Notes: generated by a model not told the origin, from the sequence alone. A stretch of 64,000 nucleotides of DNA from Chloroflexota bacterium (GCA_030603665.1 JAUVXJ010000003.1:21377-85376); one strand, 5' to 3'; positions 32,798-41,727 are shown, numbered from the stretch's first letter. Numbers and translations: made by a program.

Positions 32798-35200
32798 TCA
32801 TGGCTCCTGAGCCATGGTGGGCTTCGCAGCCACGACGGCGTAGATCACCACCAGAGCCAGCGCATAGGCCAGCCCCCCGGCTATCAGCACGCGAGAGAAG
32901 CCGTAGGAGATGGCGATCATCACCGCCAGAATCGAGCTCAGGACCGAGGCGCATCCGTTCACAGCCCACGCCCAGGGCACAAGGGCAGGCGCAATCCTGC
33001 CCGTCAGCCTGATCCCGGCAGGGAAAGGCACGCCCATCAGGAATCCCAGAGGCGCCAGTACGATCACCGAGGCGGCAACCCGGACGAGTAGCCCCGCTCC
33101 CAGCAGCCATCCGAAAAGGTGAGGCAAGACCAGCGGGTAGCACACCAGGAGGACGATCAGCGCCACCATCGCCTTTCTCAAGGAAACCCGGGGCGAAACC
33201 AGGCTGCCCAGGCCGGAGAAGGTGAGCAGACCAAACAGCACGGTGGCAAAGGCGTAGACGGGATGGCTCAGGAACAGGATGAACCGCTGCAACAGCGGTA
33301 TCTCCACGAAGAGATACCCGATGCCCAGGAACAGGAAATAGAGGAAGAGACGCCTCCCGTGCCTGCTCTGCCCCCGGTCCTTGAGGAAGGCCAGAGGCAA
33401 CAGGATCAGGGTTAGTGAAGCCAGCAACGCCAGGGCGAGCAGCATCAGCAGCACCAGATAGCCACTGCCCCCGAATGGCTGCCAGGTCTTGCCCCAGGCC
33501 TGCAGAATCTCCGGGGTCTGGGACCAGCGAAAGAAGTGGAAGAAGAAAGGGCGATCATCTGAGGGTGGAGTGATATCGAAGGGATAGCTGGCGTAGAACG
33601 CCGTTCTGTCCTCGCCGTCGAGCACGGCGGAGTACGCCTCGTAGTAGATGGGATCATCGAGTACGCCATAGAGGTTCGCCTCATCCTGGCTGATCCCCGG
33701 GTACCGGATCAGGTCAAAGCGTTTGTCCTGCGAGAACCTCTTCACGATGTCCAATTGCTCGGAGGTGAACTCCTGTTTCCCGACCAGCAGAAGCGCGGTG
33801 TACAGGCCCCTCAGGGCAACCACATGTCCAGCAGGGTCCTCCACCCCCGTTCCCTCCAACGCTGTCAGAGCCAATCCCAGCGTGCGCACGCTCTCGCTGG
33901 GAGGGGTCTGAAGCCAGCGATGTAACACCAGCATGCCGCCCGGCTTGAGATGATCCAGATACTCGACGAAAGCCTCAGTGGTGTACAGATAGCTTTCCGA
34001 CAGACTGTAGGCCCCGGAGCCCACGGGTCTGAAGCTGTCGGACAGGGACACCTGTATCAGGTCGAACTCCTCCCTGCTGCGACGGAGATAGCTCCGGCCA
34101 TCCTCAGCGACGACTGTGACGCCATCCCGCGAGTAGAGATTGCCAGCGTACTCCCCGTACCGGTCTCTGGCGATGTCGATGATCAGAGGATTTCTGTCCA
34201 CGGCCACGATCTCAGAAGCGCCGCCGTGCACACCCACCAGCACGTCCAGCCCAGCGCCGGGCTCTAGAATCAGCACGCGGGGCTGGGGAGTCAACTCGTA
34301 TGGAAGCGACGTCAGGAGGAACTCCAGGAAACCGAGATCACTACCAGGCGAGGCCGCGGTCAGGGGACTCATGTCCTCCCCATCCGTGAAGACCCCCTTC
34401 TGGGGAGGGAGGCCACCAGGGTAGGTGTAGCTCAGGCCCGGGGCCGACCGAATACCCTCACTCTCCACAACGTCAATGCGAGAGAAGGCGTTCCAGCCGC
34501 GGTAGGCGGTTAGCGCACCCGGGTAGCGCAGGCTGTTGCTCAGCGCCTTGTAGGGGGAAATCCCGATCTCGAACCCTGAGGGCAGACGCACCGCACACGC
34601 AGCCAGGATCACGACAAGCGCTGAGGCCAAAGCAAGGCGCACGGAGGGGCGGCGGCAGGAGAGAGCCAGCGCAGCGATGGCGCCCAACAAAGCGGCCATG
34701 ACCACCGTCGTCTCTCCGCCAGCCAAATTGAGCATAATGAGTGCGGCCGGACAACCGAGCCCCGACCCCACGAGGTTGGCGAAGTACGCCCGACCCGCCT
34801 GTTCGGGCCTGGCCGCCAACACCGTGGCCACAGCCAGCCCGCTGAAGAAGAATGGCATGGCGAGAGAGAGATAGTAGACCGCCAGATACACAATCTGACG
34901 CCGGTCATGGGCGATCTGGTAAGAGTCGAAGGGCACGTGATTGCTAACCAGGTAGCCGCCCACCACACTCAGTGAGAAGAGCAGGCAGAGAGTGGCCAAC
35001 AGCGCGACGAGATCACGCCTCAGCAGTCTCGGGAACAAAGAGAGAAACGTACCGCTGGCGCCCAGGCCCAGGAGAGCCAGAGAAACAGTCATGAAGGCGA
35101 AATGGTACCATTGAGCCACGGAGAACACGCGGGTCAAGGCTATCTCGAAGACAAGGGCGGCAGCAGAGAGCAAGAACACGGCTAGATGGAGGACGCCCAT
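32798..35200 (-). CDS. Spermidine-synthase-like (SAM-binding) domain within a polytopic membrane protein
   Basis: The 800-aa protein has about six N-terminal helices (1-210). A Rossmann core of the spermine/spermidine synthase type follows: PRVLILEPGAGLDVLVGVHG (near 308) with motif I, VAVDRNPLIIDIARDRYGEY, and DGRSYLRRSREEFDLIQVSL with motif IV-like DxIQVSLSD. About eight C-terminal helices end it (about 560-800). Such fusions are widespread in environmental bacteria; substrate and polyamine synthesis activity are unproven and may be replaced by another aminopropyl or methyl transfer. The ATG at 35200 overlaps the 5' end of the divergent MFS frame. Confidence 0.8.
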   Translation of the reverse strand: MGVLHLAVFLLSAAALVFEIALTRVFSVAQWYHFAFMTVSLALLGLGASGTFLSLFPRLLRRDLVALLATLCLLFSLSVVGGYLVSNHVPFDSYQIAHDRRQIVYLAVYYLSLAMPFFFSGLAVATVLAARPEQAGRAYFANLVGSGLGCPAALIMLNLAGGETTVVMAALLGAIAALALSCRRPSVRLALASALVVILAACAVRLPSGFEIGISPYKALSNSLRYPGALTAYRGWNAFSRIDVVESEGIRSAPGLSYTYPGGLPPQKGVFTDGEDMSPLTAASPGSDLGFLEFLLTSLPYELTPQPRVLILEPGAGLDVLVGVHGGASEIVAVDRNPLIIDIARDRYGEYAGNLYSRDGVTVVAEDGRSYLRRSREEFDLIQVSLSDSFRPVGSGAYSLSESYLYTTEAFVEYLDHLKPGGMLVLHRWLQTPPSESVRTLGLALTALEGTGVEDPAGHVVALRGLYTALLLVGKQEFTSEQLDIVKRFSQDKRFDLIRYPGISQDEANLYGVLDDPIYYEAYSAVLDGEDRTAFYASYPFDITPPSDDRPFFFHFFRWSQTPEILQAWGKTWQPFGGSGYLVLLMLLALALLASLTLILLPLAFLKDRGQSRHGRRLFLYFLFLGIGYLFVEIPLLQRFILFLSHPVYAFATVLFGLLTFSGLGSLVSPRVSLRKAMVALIVLLVCYPLVLPHLFGWLLGAGLLVRVAASVIVLAPLGFLMGVPFPAGIRLTGRIAPALVPWAWAVNGCASVLSSILAVMIAISYGFSRVLIAGGLAYALALVVIYAVVAAKPTMAQEP

Positions 35201-35242
35201 ACTAATGAATATAGATCAACGGGGGACGGTATTCAAACAGTG

Positions 35243-36427
35243 ATGACAAGGATGCTCACCACATTGGCCGCCAACCGCAACCTGGCGGTGATACTGCTCG
35301 CCATCGTGCTCATGGAGATAGTGCACGGCATCCAGGCCATGGCCCTGTTTCCTCTGTACCTGACGGAGGTGCTGGGTTCCTCCGTGACCGTGGTGGGTGC
35401 TGTGATCTCCGCCTATCTCATCGTGGACGTAGTGACCCGGACTCCGGCGGGGTGGCTCGCCGACCGATGGGGCAGGAAGACCATTCTCTTGATGGGTGTT
35501 GCGCTATCCGTTCCGCCTCTGGTACTGATGATGGGGGCACGCAGCTCCAGCACGTTTCTGCTCCTCAACGCCTTGAATGGACTGGGGGCTGGCTGCATCT
35601 GGCCAGCCATCTATGCCACCGTGGCTGACACCTACCGCCGCAGCGAACGTGGTCTGATCATGGGCTTGCTGAGCACGGTGATGCTCGGCGGCTTGGCCCT
35701 GGGACCCATCAGCGGCAACCTACTGCTGGGACTGACCTCGTATCGCGCCACTTTTCTGATCTGCATCGGGCTGGTCTGCCTCGTGTTCATCCTCGTGCTT
35801 GTGTTTGCGAGAGAGACCAGGGTAGCCGAACAACTGCACGCGGCCACCGTGGATAGGGACCACCTTGGCTCCCTGACTGGAGAGCTTGTCTTGCTGGGCT
35901 CCATCGCCCTCCTGCTCACCGTGAGCCTGGCCTTCTTGCTTCCCATCATCAGCCTGTACGGGGCGGAAGTTCTTCGTGTAGACAAAGTCACCATGGGCCT
36001 GATGCTTGCCATTCCTGGTACCGTCACGGCTCTGGCGCTGCTACCTGCAGGATATCTGGCCGATCGCCTGGGACGCAAGCCCCCCATCGTGGCTGGCTTG
36101 GCCCTGCTCACATTGTGCTACGCGGGGGCCCCCACAACCACTAACCTGCTGGTGGTCACCGCCGGGGCAACCTGCGCAGGCCTGGGCTATGCGCTTGCGG
36201 TCCCCGCCTGGAACGCGCTGGCCATGGACCGCATCCCCACCGAGAGTCGGGGTCTACTGCTGGGCGCCGTGGCCACGGTGCAGGGTGCCGGACTGGCCAT
36301 TGGACCGATCATAGGGGGCTTGCTCTGGGAACAAGTACACCCGTACGCGCCCTTTGTTGCAGGTGCCTTGCTCCTCTTTGCTGCGACCCTCCTATCGCTC
36401 TGCATCAGGTCGAAGAGTCCTGGTTGA
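35243..36427 (+). CDS. MFS transporter
   Basis: This 12-helix permease contains the loop 2-3 motif AGWLADRWGRKTILLMG and the C-terminal-half counterpart LPAGYLADRLGRKPPIVAG. It is probably a drug or metabolite exporter. I prefer ATG 35243, which leaves an intergenic gap, because the ATG at 35186 would overlap the divergent gene's coding start; GGGGGA lies about 15 nt upstream of 35243, so the start is uncertain. The promoters of both divergent genes must lie in each other's coding or leader DNA. Confidence 0.85.
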   Translation: MTRMLTTLAANRNLAVILLAIVLMEIVHGIQAMALFPLYLTEVLGSSVTVVGAVISAYLIVDVVTRTPAGWLADRWGRKTILLMGVALSVPPLVLMMGARSSSTFLLLNALNGLGAGCIWPAIYATVADTYRRSERGLIMGLLSTVMLGGLALGPISGNLLLGLTSYRATFLICIGLVCLVFILVLVFARETRVAEQLHAATVDRDHLGSLTGELVLLGSIALLLTVSLAFLLPIISLYGAEVLRVDKVTMGLMLAIPGTVTALALLPAGYLADRLGRKPPIVAGLALLTLCYAGAPTTTNLLVVTAGATCAGLGYALAVPAWNALAMDRIPTESRGLLLGAVATVQGAGLAIGPIIGGLLWEQVHPYAPFVAGALLLFAATLLSLCIRSKSPG

Positions 36428-36531
36428 CGGGCGTCAGCCATCCGTTCACGCGTGGATCCCACCTGAACCATTCCCGCTACCTTATCGGGAGTTGACTGCT
36501 TACGCCCGCATCGGTTGTGACTGTAACGGAT

Positions 36532-36560
36532 TTGCACTCTAGCTGGGATCCATCTATAAT
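36532..36560 (+). promoter_or_regulatory. Promoter of the exported-protein family operon
   Basis: TTGCAC (36532-36537), 17 nt, TATAAT (36555-36560). Predicted start about 36567, then AAGGGAG and the ATG at 36590. Confidence 0.75.
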
Positions 36561-36589
36561 CAGTCGCGTAAAGAAGGGAGAATTCACTT

Positions 36590-37318
36590 ATGAGCAGCAA
36601 ACCCGTGACGTACTTAGTTCTGGCTCTAGCGGCGGCTATGTTCTGTATTCTGGGCATGTTGATTGCAGTGCTCCTAGGGCCTTCCCTTGGAGGCCTACTC
36701 GGGGCACCGAGTTCGACGCCCACAGCCACCAAGACCTTCGTTCCTACTTTCACGGCAACACCGACCGTCGTTGCCAATCCGACGGACACACCCGAGCCAA
36801 CCTCTACTCCGGAGCCGACGACGCCACCGGAGGCACCGACGCCGACTTTGCCACCGACGCCCACAGTTGGGCCTCCAACCATGACGGCGACGGCACCCCC
36901 TCCGGCGCCTACGGCGACGCCGAAGCCGCCTCCGCCCACAAACACGCCTGAACCCTCATTTGAATACGAAATGATCCAGCTTCCGACCAGAGACTTCTGC
37001 CACCCCGGAACCTGTATCCCGGCCATCAGTGGCGAAGTTGTTGACGCCCAGGGGCAGCCTCTTCCCCGTTATATGGCAACGATCAAGTTGGACTCTCAGG
37101 TTTTCGGCGTGGCATACTGCATTGTCGGGGACGAGAGCAGGTTGCTGCAGCCCGGCCAGTTCAAGTTCGAGACTCCGGACGGCCAGTCATTCGGCGACTA
37201 CACGCTGACCGTGGTCAGGGGTCCAGGCGATCCACATCCCCTTTCGATAACCTATTCACTGGGCATGGCCCCAGGGAAATCGAACCACTGGGGAATAGGC
37301 TTCCGGCGCAAGTTCTAG
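36590..37318 (+). CDS. Exported protein family, member 1 (N-anchor, Thr/Pro linker, beta domain)
   Basis: The 242-aa product has a hydrophobic N-terminal anchor (about 8-35), without a convincing lipobox. A linker rich in Thr, Pro and Glu spans about 42-122 (TPTLPPTPTVGPPTMTATAP). The C-terminal domain, about 120 residues, contains ISGEVVDAQGQPLPRYMATI with the carboxypeptidase-regulatory-like Ig pattern, a CHPGTC pair, and FGDYTLTVVRGPGDPHPLS. It is the most divergent of five consecutive genes with the same layout. Probably a surface domain whose ligand is unknown. An intrinsic terminator follows at 37382. Confidence 0.8.
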   Translation: MSSKPVTYLVLALAAAMFCILGMLIAVLLGPSLGGLLGAPSSTPTATKTFVPTFTATPTVVANPTDTPEPTSTPEPTTPPEAPTPTLPPTPTVGPPTMTATAPPPAPTATPKPPPPTNTPEPSFEYEMIQLPTRDFCHPGTCIPAISGEVVDAQGQPLPRYMATIKLDSQVFGVAYCIVGDESRLLQPGQFKFETPDGQSFGDYTLTVVRGPGDPHPLSITYSLGMAPGKSNHWGIGFRRKF

Positions 37319-37381
37319 CGCGCCAGGTTCATCGTCCGTTCGGGCCGCTGTCGGCGATGCGCGTCTCGAACGGACTTCTTT

Positions 37382-37424
37382 CCAAAGGCGGGAGGTCTTC
37401 CAGCTCCCGCTTTGGCTTGTTTTG
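37382..37424 (+). terminator. Intrinsic terminator or attenuator between members 1 and 2
   Basis: CCAAAGGCGGGAG (37382-37394) pairs with CTCCCGCTTTGG (37404-37415) through a 9-nt loop, and TTGTTTTG follows. It could separate expression of member 1 from the rest. Confidence 0.6.
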
Positions 37425-37470
37425 CAGCCGGCTGCCAGGCTTCCTTGGTGAAAGGAGATCAGTAGATTTG

Positions 37471-38187
37471 ATGATGATGGGTAGAAAGCTCGCACCAACA
37501 ACCGCCGTCGCGCTGGTGGCCCTGCTTGTTACAGTCAGCCTCCTGGGTTGCTCCCTGACTTCGTTTGTCGGGTCTCCAACGGCGACGCCAACGTCAACAC
37601 GGACTCCCAAGCCCACTTTCACACCGACATCCACCCACTCCCCAACACCTGTGGAGAGCCCAACACCTATTCCCACAGACACACCAACCGTGACCCCCAC
37701 GCCCGAGGTGACGGACACCCCAACACCGACCACGGTGCCGCCGACACCCACCAGGCGGCCCGCGGCGCCAACTGCAACGAGTCGGCCTGCTGCCCCACCC
37801 ACGCCCCAGCCGCCGCCTCCAACTCCCAGACCTTCGTACGACTTCAGATACGTGACGAATAGCCTGAGGGCATTCCCCAACTGCGGATCCGTCTACTTCA
37901 AGGGCCATATCAGAGGCATGGGCGGAGAGCCGGTGGACGGCAGAATAGTACGCATCAGGTTCGCGGGCAACGTGGCCTACAAGACTAGCGGCCTGGGAGA
38001 GTCTCCAGGCGGGTGGGGGTTCGCTCCGTTAGCCCCCCATATGTATCACGCACCATTCACGTTTCTGATCGACATCGTGTCCAGCGAAAGCAACCCACAG
38101 TCTCAGTCGGACACGGTGACCATCGACTTCCGAGGTTGTGACGTCGCGGGTCAGTTCGAGAACATAGTCTTCGAGTACGCCAGGTAG
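37471..38187 (+). CDS. Exported protein family, member 2 (lipoprotein)
   Basis: The 238-aa product starts at one of three consecutive ATGs; 37471 is the first, with GAAAGGAG 13 nt upstream. It has a signal peptide with lipobox LLGC, a Thr/Pro linker (about 35-120), then the paralogous domain. PNCGSVYFKGHIRGMGGEPV matches PNCGSVYLEGEVTNQGGDPL of member 3; DIVSSESNPQ matches DIVESRANPV; and a Cys lies near the end (RGCDVAGQFENIVF). The two conserved Cys (PNCG and the C in GCD) could form a disulfide stapling the beta sandwich. No catalytic motif. Confidence 0.82.
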   Translation: MMMGRKLAPTTAVALVALLVTVSLLGCSLTSFVGSPTATPTSTRTPKPTFTPTSTHSPTPVESPTPIPTDTPTVTPTPEVTDTPTPTTVPPTPTRRPAAPTATSRPAAPPTPQPPPPTPRPSYDFRYVTNSLRAFPNCGSVYFKGHIRGMGGEPVDGRIVRIRFAGNVAYKTSGLGESPGGWGFAPLAPHMYHAPFTFLIDIVSSESNPQSQSDTVTIDFRGCDVAGQFENIVFEYAR

Positions 38188-38269
38188 TATGTGAGGCGCG
38201 GAGTCAGCCACTTGGAGGACCTGAAGCCTCACTCGGATAGGAGGCCCAAAGGGGAGAGGCACATCGGAC

Positions 38270-38968
38270 TTGGATAGGAACAGAAAGACGGCGCTGGTGA
38301 TGGCAGTGGTGGCAGCGATGATCACCATTAGCTGTAGCTGTCCCTTGTTGTCCCTTACATCGCCGCAACCCAAGGCCAGCCCTACGCCAACCAAGACCGC
38401 GAAGCCTTCCGCCAGCCCCACTCCCATTCCGTCCGCGACTCCGATGGACACGGCGACCCCGGCGGCTACGTCTGCACCTACAGAGACGCCGACGGTTCAG
38501 GTTCAGTCCGCGGACACGCCTACACATACGATGGTGCCGCCGACGTCTACGGCACGACCGCCAACGGCCACTCCCACGCACAAGCCTCCTAGCCCGTCGC
38601 CCACGCCCAGTTGGGCGTACGAGTACCTGGAAGGCAGCATGGAGCAGCACCCCAATTGCGGATCGGTGTACCTGGAGGGTGAGGTGACAAACCAGGGTGG
38701 GGATCCGTTGGACGGGATAACGGTGCGCTTGCGGTGGTGGGACAATGTGGAGTACGAATTGAGCGGAACGGCGGGAGGTCACTCCCCCGGCAAATGGGGG
38801 TTTTCGCCGCTCTCTCCCGACCAGAACAGGGCACACCAGCCCTTTGTTCTTGACATAGTAGAGAGCCGTGCTAACCCCGTGCCGCTGTCGGAGGAGCTAC
38901 ACGTGAACATGGTTGACTGCAGCCAGGCCGGGCAATTCATCAATATCACTTTCGTAGCCAATAGCTAG
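38270..38968 (+). CDS. Exported protein family, member 3
   Basis: The 232-aa product starts at a TTG with GGGGAGAGG 10 nt upstream. Its short N-terminal hydrophobic segment ends ISCSCPLLS. The Thr/Pro linker spans about 38-110. The C-terminal domain has EYLEGSMEQHPNCGSVYLEG, GGDPLDGITVRLRWWDN, FVLDIVESRANPVPLSEELH and VNMVDCSQAGQFINITF, clearly homologous to members 2 and 5. Bare Cys residues after the hydrophobic core could be acylated, although the lipobox is weak. Spacing to the next gene is 54 bp. Confidence 0.82.
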   Translation: MDRNRKTALVMAVVAAMITISCSCPLLSLTSPQPKASPTPTKTAKPSASPTPIPSATPMDTATPAATSAPTETPTVQVQSADTPTHTMVPPTSTARPPTATPTHKPPSPSPTPSWAYEYLEGSMEQHPNCGSVYLEGEVTNQGGDPLDGITVRLRWWDNVEYELSGTAGGHSPGKWGFSPLSPDQNRAHQPFVLDIVESRANPVPLSEELHVNMVDCSQAGQFINITFVANS

Positions 38969-39022
38969 TGGAAGGGTGTATTCGGCGCCCGATTCGCGCG
39001 TGAAGAAGCCGAGCCAGAATAG

Positions 39023-39805
39023 GTGATTGACGTGCCAACAGACTCCCGTGCCCATCGCATAGGCAGAAAGAGAAGAGTACAGCTGATGAGGGGTAGGCTG
39101 GCTGCCCTGGGCATACTGTTCGTGGCGATGATGGCCACCATCAACTGCACTTGCCCCCTGCTCTCTCTCGTGGCCCGCTCCCCCACAGTGACTCCTACGC
39201 CCACCAAGACGCCCAAGCCATCGGGCACCGCCACCTGGACAGCAACCTTCACTCCAGAGACGGAACCATCACCCACAGCGACGCTGGTTACGCCCGACAC
39301 ACCTACTCCGGTGGACACACCCACCCTTGCGCATACTCAGGTACCGCCGACGCCCACCAGACGTCCAGCCACGGCAACACCTACGCGTCTGCCGCCCACG
39401 CCGACGCCACGGCCGCCCACAGCGACACCGACCATTTCCTACGAGTACTCCCTGCACAGCTCCATCGAGTACCTGCCCGACTGCTCTATGACCAGTCTCG
39501 ATGGCACGGTGTGGGACGTGGAATCGACCATCCAGGTGCCCGGTGTGTTGTTGAAGGTCTGTGTCGAGGGGGAATACTGGTGCGCCACGCTGCGAACGGG
39601 ACAGGATCCGAACAAGGGAAGCGGCTACTACATAGCCATTCTGGGCTATGAGGGCCCGAGGGACGGGACTTGGTGGGTAGCTGTGGTAGATGAACAGGGT
39701 AGGGCTTTGTCCGAACGCGTAAGTTTCCAAACAGACACCCGCGACTGCGACCCGGATGGGAACGGTCGCCAATGGGTGATCATAGACTTCAAGAGAAACT
39801 ACTAG
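39023..39805 (+). CDS. Exported protein family, member 4
   Basis: The 260-aa frame opens at GTG 39023. The hydrophobic segment (LAALGILFVAMMATINCTCP) matches member 3 (CSCPLLSLT against CTCPLLSLV), so ATG 39086 is an alternative start, with AGAAGAG upstream. The Thr/Pro linker spans about 50-130. The C-terminal domain EYSLHSSIEYLPDCSMTSLD is related to members 2, 3 and 5 but has replaced the second half (GTWWVAVVDEQGRALSERVS). Further Cys occur in VCVEGEYWCATL. Probably the same surface role with a diverged ligand. Confidence 0.8.
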   Translation: MIDVPTDSRAHRIGRKRRVQLMRGRLAALGILFVAMMATINCTCPLLSLVARSPTVTPTPTKTPKPSGTATWTATFTPETEPSPTATLVTPDTPTPVDTPTLAHTQVPPTPTRRPATATPTRLPPTPTPRPPTATPTISYEYSLHSSIEYLPDCSMTSLDGTVWDVESTIQVPGVLLKVCVEGEYWCATLRTGQDPNKGSGYYIAILGYEGPRDGTWWVAVVDEQGRALSERVSFQTDTRDCDPDGNGRQWVIIDFKRNY

Positions 39806-39820
39806 GACGAGGAGGACCAG

Positions 39821-40711
39821 ATCATCAACGTCAAGACTGCTGCAACACTGACAGTGATCTTTCTTCTCATGCTGGGTACCCTCGGGTGTTCGCTGGGGTC
39901 CCTGATCACCGGGGCTTCTGCACCAACACCCACGCCAACCAAGAGTCTCGTTCCAACCTTCACGGCCACGGCCACCTATACGCCGACGTCCACTCCCACC
40001 AACCCGCCCGCGGCCACCGACACGCCTCCTCCGCCCGCTACAGCTACGTACACTCCCACGGCCTCACCTACACCGCCCTACGTCACCTATGTTGTCCAGG
40101 CCGGTGATACCTTGAGCAGCATTGCGGTCCGCTTCGGCGTCACTTCGCAGGCCATCATGGACGCCAACGGGATGAGCAGTACGATCATCAATGTGGGAAT
40201 GGAACTCACCATCCCTTCAGGTGGAAGCTCCGTTGCACCGCCACCAAGCCCCACGTCGACCCAGACCGGCGCAGCCCCGACCGCCACGACGCCGCCACCT
40301 CCAGCAGCCCCTACAGCCACCAAGCCCCCACCAACACCCACCACACAGACGTATCAGTACGAGTACGTGCCCGGGAGTATGCAGGAGCAAGAGAAGGGGT
40401 GTAGCGAATTGGGCGTGCAGGGGGTAATCCTCGACGCGGCAGGCAAACCCATAGCGGGCCAGGTGACTGTCAGGTGGCAATTGGACGGCTATGTGGACCA
40501 CCGGGTCACGGGCGACCCCGTGGAGCAACCAGGGACCTTCAAGTTCTTCATCTTTCAGGGGCCCATATACCACGGCACCAAGACCTCAACGATCCAGATT
40601 GTCGAGAGCGAGTCCAACCCCTCGCCATTGTCGGAACCCCTGACTTGGCAAGTGCTCGACTGCGTCGACGGTCCTGAGCAGTTCTTGAACATCACCTTCC
40701 GTCGCCGATGA
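39821..40711 (+). CDS. Exported protein family, member 5, with LysM module (apparent ATC start)
   Basis: The protein has the family's anchor, Thr/Pro linker, a LysM domain (YVVQAGDTLSSIAVRFG, followed by ANGMSSTIINVGMELTI), a second Thr/Pro linker, and the paralogous C-terminal domain EYVPGSMQEQEKGCSELGVQ with NPSPLSEPLTWQVLDC. The LysM would bind peptidoglycan or other GlcNAc polymers. The frame's first normal start (GTG 39854) leaves a signal peptide without basic residues. GGAGG at 39811-39815 is spaced 5-8 nt from in-frame ATC codons 39821 and 39824, which would give INVKTAATLTV before the hydrophobic core. ATC initiation is the better fit. A perfect terminator follows. Confidence 0.78.
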   Translation: MINVKTAATLTVIFLLMLGTLGCSLGSLITGASAPTPTPTKSLVPTFTATATYTPTSTPTNPPAATDTPPPPATATYTPTASPTPPYVTYVVQAGDTLSSIAVRFGVTSQAIMDANGMSSTIINVGMELTIPSGGSSVAPPPSPTSTQTGAAPTATTPPPPAAPTATKPPPTPTTQTYQYEYVPGSMQEQEKGCSELGVQGVILDAAGKPIAGQVTVRWQLDGYVDHRVTGDPVEQPGTFKFFIFQGPIYHGTKTSTIQIVESESNPSPLSEPLTWQVLDCVDGPEQFLNITFRRR

Positions 40712-40728
40712 TTGCTCAAGTAAACGAG

Positions 40729-40760
40729 AAAAGAGCCCGCGCTGCGGGCTCTTTTCGTTT
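40729..40760 (+). terminator. Bidirectional intrinsic terminator
   Basis: AAAAGAGCCCGC (40729-40740), GCT loop, GCGGGCTCTTTT (40744-40755), a perfect 12-bp stem with T-run on either strand. It ends the exported-protein operon and the converging RmlC-like gene. Confidence 0.9.
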
Positions 40761-40790
40761 CCGATCAGACGACGCTATCCAGCGCGAATC

Positions 40791-41246
40791 CTATCCGTGC
40801 TTCACAGACCAGTCGTACGGTATCTCGTCAGTGTCGTACGGCAGGCGGTACTCATCAGGCTCGTCGTAGTTGTATAGCTCGGTGGGCACGTTGACGATGA
40901 GCGCCACATCCTGACCGACACCTTTGAACCCGTGCACCACTCCCGAAGGTATCTTGATCAGGGACGGGTTCTGCTCTCCGATGAAGAACTCGGTTACTTC
41001 ACCGTGAGTGGGCGAATCCGCTCGACGATCGTACAACACGACCTTGGCCGTCCCGTGAATACACACAAAGTGATCGGTCTGAATCTTATGGTAGTGCCAG
41101 CCCTTCACCACACCTGGATAGGCTGCCGTGACATACACCTGACCGAACTTCTCGAACTCCTCCCAATCGGAACGGAGTATTTCCAGCAGATAGCCCCGCT
41201 CGTCAGGTATGAAGCCCAGCCGTCTGACCTTGACACCATCGATCAC
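40791..41246 (-). CDS. RmlC-like dTDP-sugar 3,5-epimerase family cupin
   Basis: The 151-aa protein opens MIDGVKVRRLGFIPDERGYL and has KGWHYHKIQTDHFVCI (the RmlC H-H region, near 68-83), KVVLYDRR, a PSGVVHGFKGVG loop and EPDEYRLPYDTDEIPYDW, all in RmlC order. It lacks about 25 residues relative to classical RmlC (about 180 aa). It might act on a nucleotide sugar as isomerase, or be a family member without epimerase activity. The start is GTG with GAAGGAGAGG upstream. It is convergent with the exported-protein operon, sharing its terminator. Confidence 0.82.
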   Translation of the reverse strand: MIDGVKVRRLGFIPDERGYLLEILRSDWEEFEKFGQVYVTAAYPGVVKGWHYHKIQTDHFVCIHGTAKVVLYDRRADSPTHGEVTEFFIGEQNPSLIKIPSGVVHGFKGVGQDVALIVNVPTELYNYDEPDEYRLPYDTDEIPYDWSVKHG

Positions 41247-41261
41247 CGTGCCTCTCCTTCG

Positions 41262-41633
41262 CTAAGAACTTTTGACCAAGATGAAAACCTCCACGAGCGC
41301 CAGGGCGCTCAGCAGGAGTAGGGTGTTGATCCAGTTAAGAGCCTGCCCCATGCGCAGCCAAGCACAGAGCGTCACGAAGATCGCAGCCAGAGCCCCTTCT
41401 CGATAGGACCTCCTGACGTCGCTCCGGTAAGACTTCGCAGGCGTAAACCGGAAGTGCAGGAAGTGCGCCACCGGGGCCAAGAGAGTCAGCAAACCCACGA
41501 ACAGCAGGCTGAGAAACACCAGGCGGTTGGTGGCTACGGATGGGTCAGTACTCCAGACCACGTAGGCCAAAGCCAGCCAACTGGATATGCACACCACGAA
41601 CGAAAGGGCCCACAACCGCCGACCACTTGCCAT
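41262..41633 (-). CDS. Small polytopic membrane protein
   Basis: The 123-aa product has four hydrophobic helices (about 8-28, 38-58, 78-95, 98-118) and a basic loop PAKSYRSDVRRSYREGAL. It lies 15 bp upstream of the RmlC-like gene on the same strand and is likely cotranscribed. I cannot assign a family. The ATG context (GACTATGGC) lacks a clear ribosome-binding site. Confidence 0.65.
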   Translation of the reverse strand: MASGRRLWALSFVVCISSWLALAYVVWSTDPSVATNRLVFLSLLFVGLLTLLAPVAHFLHFRFTPAKSYRSDVRRSYREGALAAIFVTLCAWLRMGQALNWINTLLLLSALALVEVFILVKSS

Positions 41634-41689
41634 AGTCCTCTACACCACGAACGACACTCGATTATAGAGCATCCGCTACCTGCTGGCAA

Positions 41690-41718
41690 TTGATAACTTG
41701 CCCTGCCTGTGGTATAAT
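41690..41718 (+). promoter_or_regulatory. coaE promoter with leaderless spacing
   Basis: TTGATA (41690-41695), 17 nt, TATAAT (41713-41718). The coaE ATG begins 9 nt after the -10, so transcription should start within about 3 nt of the codon. No Shine-Dalgarno fits before it. Confidence 0.8.
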
Positions 41719-41727
41719 GGCCCGGCA

